From NCBI RefSeq assembly GCF_008329535.1, contig NZ_NPKR01000004.1, forward strand, positions 434,001-498,000: DNA of 64,000 nucleotides, read 5' to 3'. The notes beneath the pieces are model-generated. The model was not told the DNA's origin and made no database searches. It worked only from the letters and a program-made list of their open reading frames with translations. Positions within the stretch are counted from its first letter, which is position 1. The number at the start of each line of letters is the position of its first letter. The position numbers were made by a program, and so were the translations under genes. This document shows, one piece after another, positions 63,644 to 64,000 of the stretch. This stretch comes from Mycolicibacterium sp. P1-18 (GTDB lineage Bacteria > Actinomycetota > Actinomycetes > Mycobacteriales > Mycobacteriaceae).

Positions 63644-64000
63644 ATGACTTCGGCGACGGACGCGCCGGCCCCCATCTCGACGTGGGCGCCGCTGCGCTCA
63701 CCGGTCTACCGCGCGCTGTGGATCGCGCAGCTGGTCTCCAACCTCGGCACCTGGATGCAGACCGTCGGCGCCCAGTGGATGCTGGTGGGCGATCCCCGCG
63801 CCGCGGTGCTGGTGCCGCTGGTGCAGACCGCGACCACCCTGCCGGTGGTGCTGCTGGCGTTGCCGTCGGGAGTCTTGGCCGACCTGGTCGACCGGCGCCG
63901 ACTTCTCATCGCAACGCAGGGGGCGATGGCCGCCGGGGTGGGGCTGCTCGCCACGCTGACCGGGTTCGGGCTGACCACGCCCGCGGTGCTGCTGACCCTG
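63644..64000 (+). CDS. MFS transporter, N-terminal part (runs off the window)
   Basis: 119 codons are present. The protein reads MTSATDAPAPISTWAPLRSP, then ALWIAQLVSNLGTWMQTVGA and WMLVGDPRAAVLVPLVQTAT, with at least three hydrophobic segments and the MFS loop GVLADLVDRRRLLIATQ. This is the EntS/DHA3-like exporter pattern. It starts 34 nt after the methyltransferase and is probably co-transcribed with it. Confidence 0.83.
   Translation, partial: MTSATDAPAPISTWAPLRSPVYRALWIAQLVSNLGTWMQTVGAQWMLVGDPRAAVLVPLVQTATTLPVVLLALPSGVLADLVDRRRLLIATQGAMAAGVGLLATLTGFGLTTPAVLLTL

Overview
The window looks like chromosomal DNA of a rapid-growing mycobacterium (Mycolicibacterium type). Most of it is very GC-rich. 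It carries mycolate genes (hadA-hadB-hadC, an antigen 85 mycolyltransferase, two cyclopropane/methoxy-mycolate synthase family methyltransferases), an LdtMt2-like L,D-transpeptidase, and the mycobacterial blocks thrT-metT-rpmG-hadABC-trpT-secE-nusG-rplK-rplA and echA3-recC-recB-recD. No rRNA, CRISPR array, insertion sequence or prophage was seen.

Layout. (1) 1-4.4 kb is visibly lower in GC (about 50% in sampled lines against more than 70% in recC). It holds glycan genes: a GT4 glycosyltransferase cut by the window edge, a WecG/TagA/CpsF transferase, a methyltransferase and a CysE-like acetyltransferase, then a secreted PASTA-like protein. (2) 4.6-6.4 kb: VanX-like dipeptidase and a membrane-anchored endonuclease/exonuclease/phosphatase. 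(3) 6.4-11.2 kb, minus strand: the ribosomal, transcription and mycolate-dehydratase block with three tRNAs, closed by a perfect 18-bp terminator hairpin. (4) 11.3-13.0 kb: nitric-oxide defence pair nsrR-like/hmp. (5) 13.1-15.0 kb: metallo-beta-lactamase-fold hydrolase and a DUF2510/DUF4352 membrane protein. (6) 15.3-32.6 kb: a complete-looking Wzx/Wzy-type exopolysaccharide locus with initiating phosphotransferase, Wzz-kinase, polymerase, flippase, four glycosyltransferases, SDR epimerase, cis-prenyltransferase homologue, mutase-like flavoprotein, a BcsB-like exported protein and a lipoprotein glycosidase. As I recall the M. tuberculosis order (Rv0629c-Rv0642c), this locus sits between neighbours that are adjacent there. 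(7) 33-43.9 kb: echA3, a zinc-hook-like fragment and recCBD. (8) 43.9-48 kb: a frameshifted FAD monooxygenase, TetR regulator and small genes. (9) 48-54.7 kb: a GntR-headed six-gene operon with a 4Fe-4S ferredoxin, an ABC importer whose binding protein ends in a NosL-like domain, and an AprA/FrdA-like flavoprotein fused to HEAT repeats. This is the best candidate for an undescribed system. (10) 55-58 kb: Vsr endonuclease divergent from two cytosine-5 DNA methyltransferases. (11) 58-64 kb: L,D-transpeptidase, antigen 85, NYN/LOTUS protein, two mycolate methyltransferases (the second with altered active-site residues) and the start of an MFS transporter.

How they work together: cell-envelope construction dominates (mycolates, peptidoglycan cross-linking and trimming, exopolysaccharide), mixed with housekeeping translation and recombination genes and three accessory modules (NO detoxification, the flavoprotein/ABC operon, the methylation/Vsr cassette).
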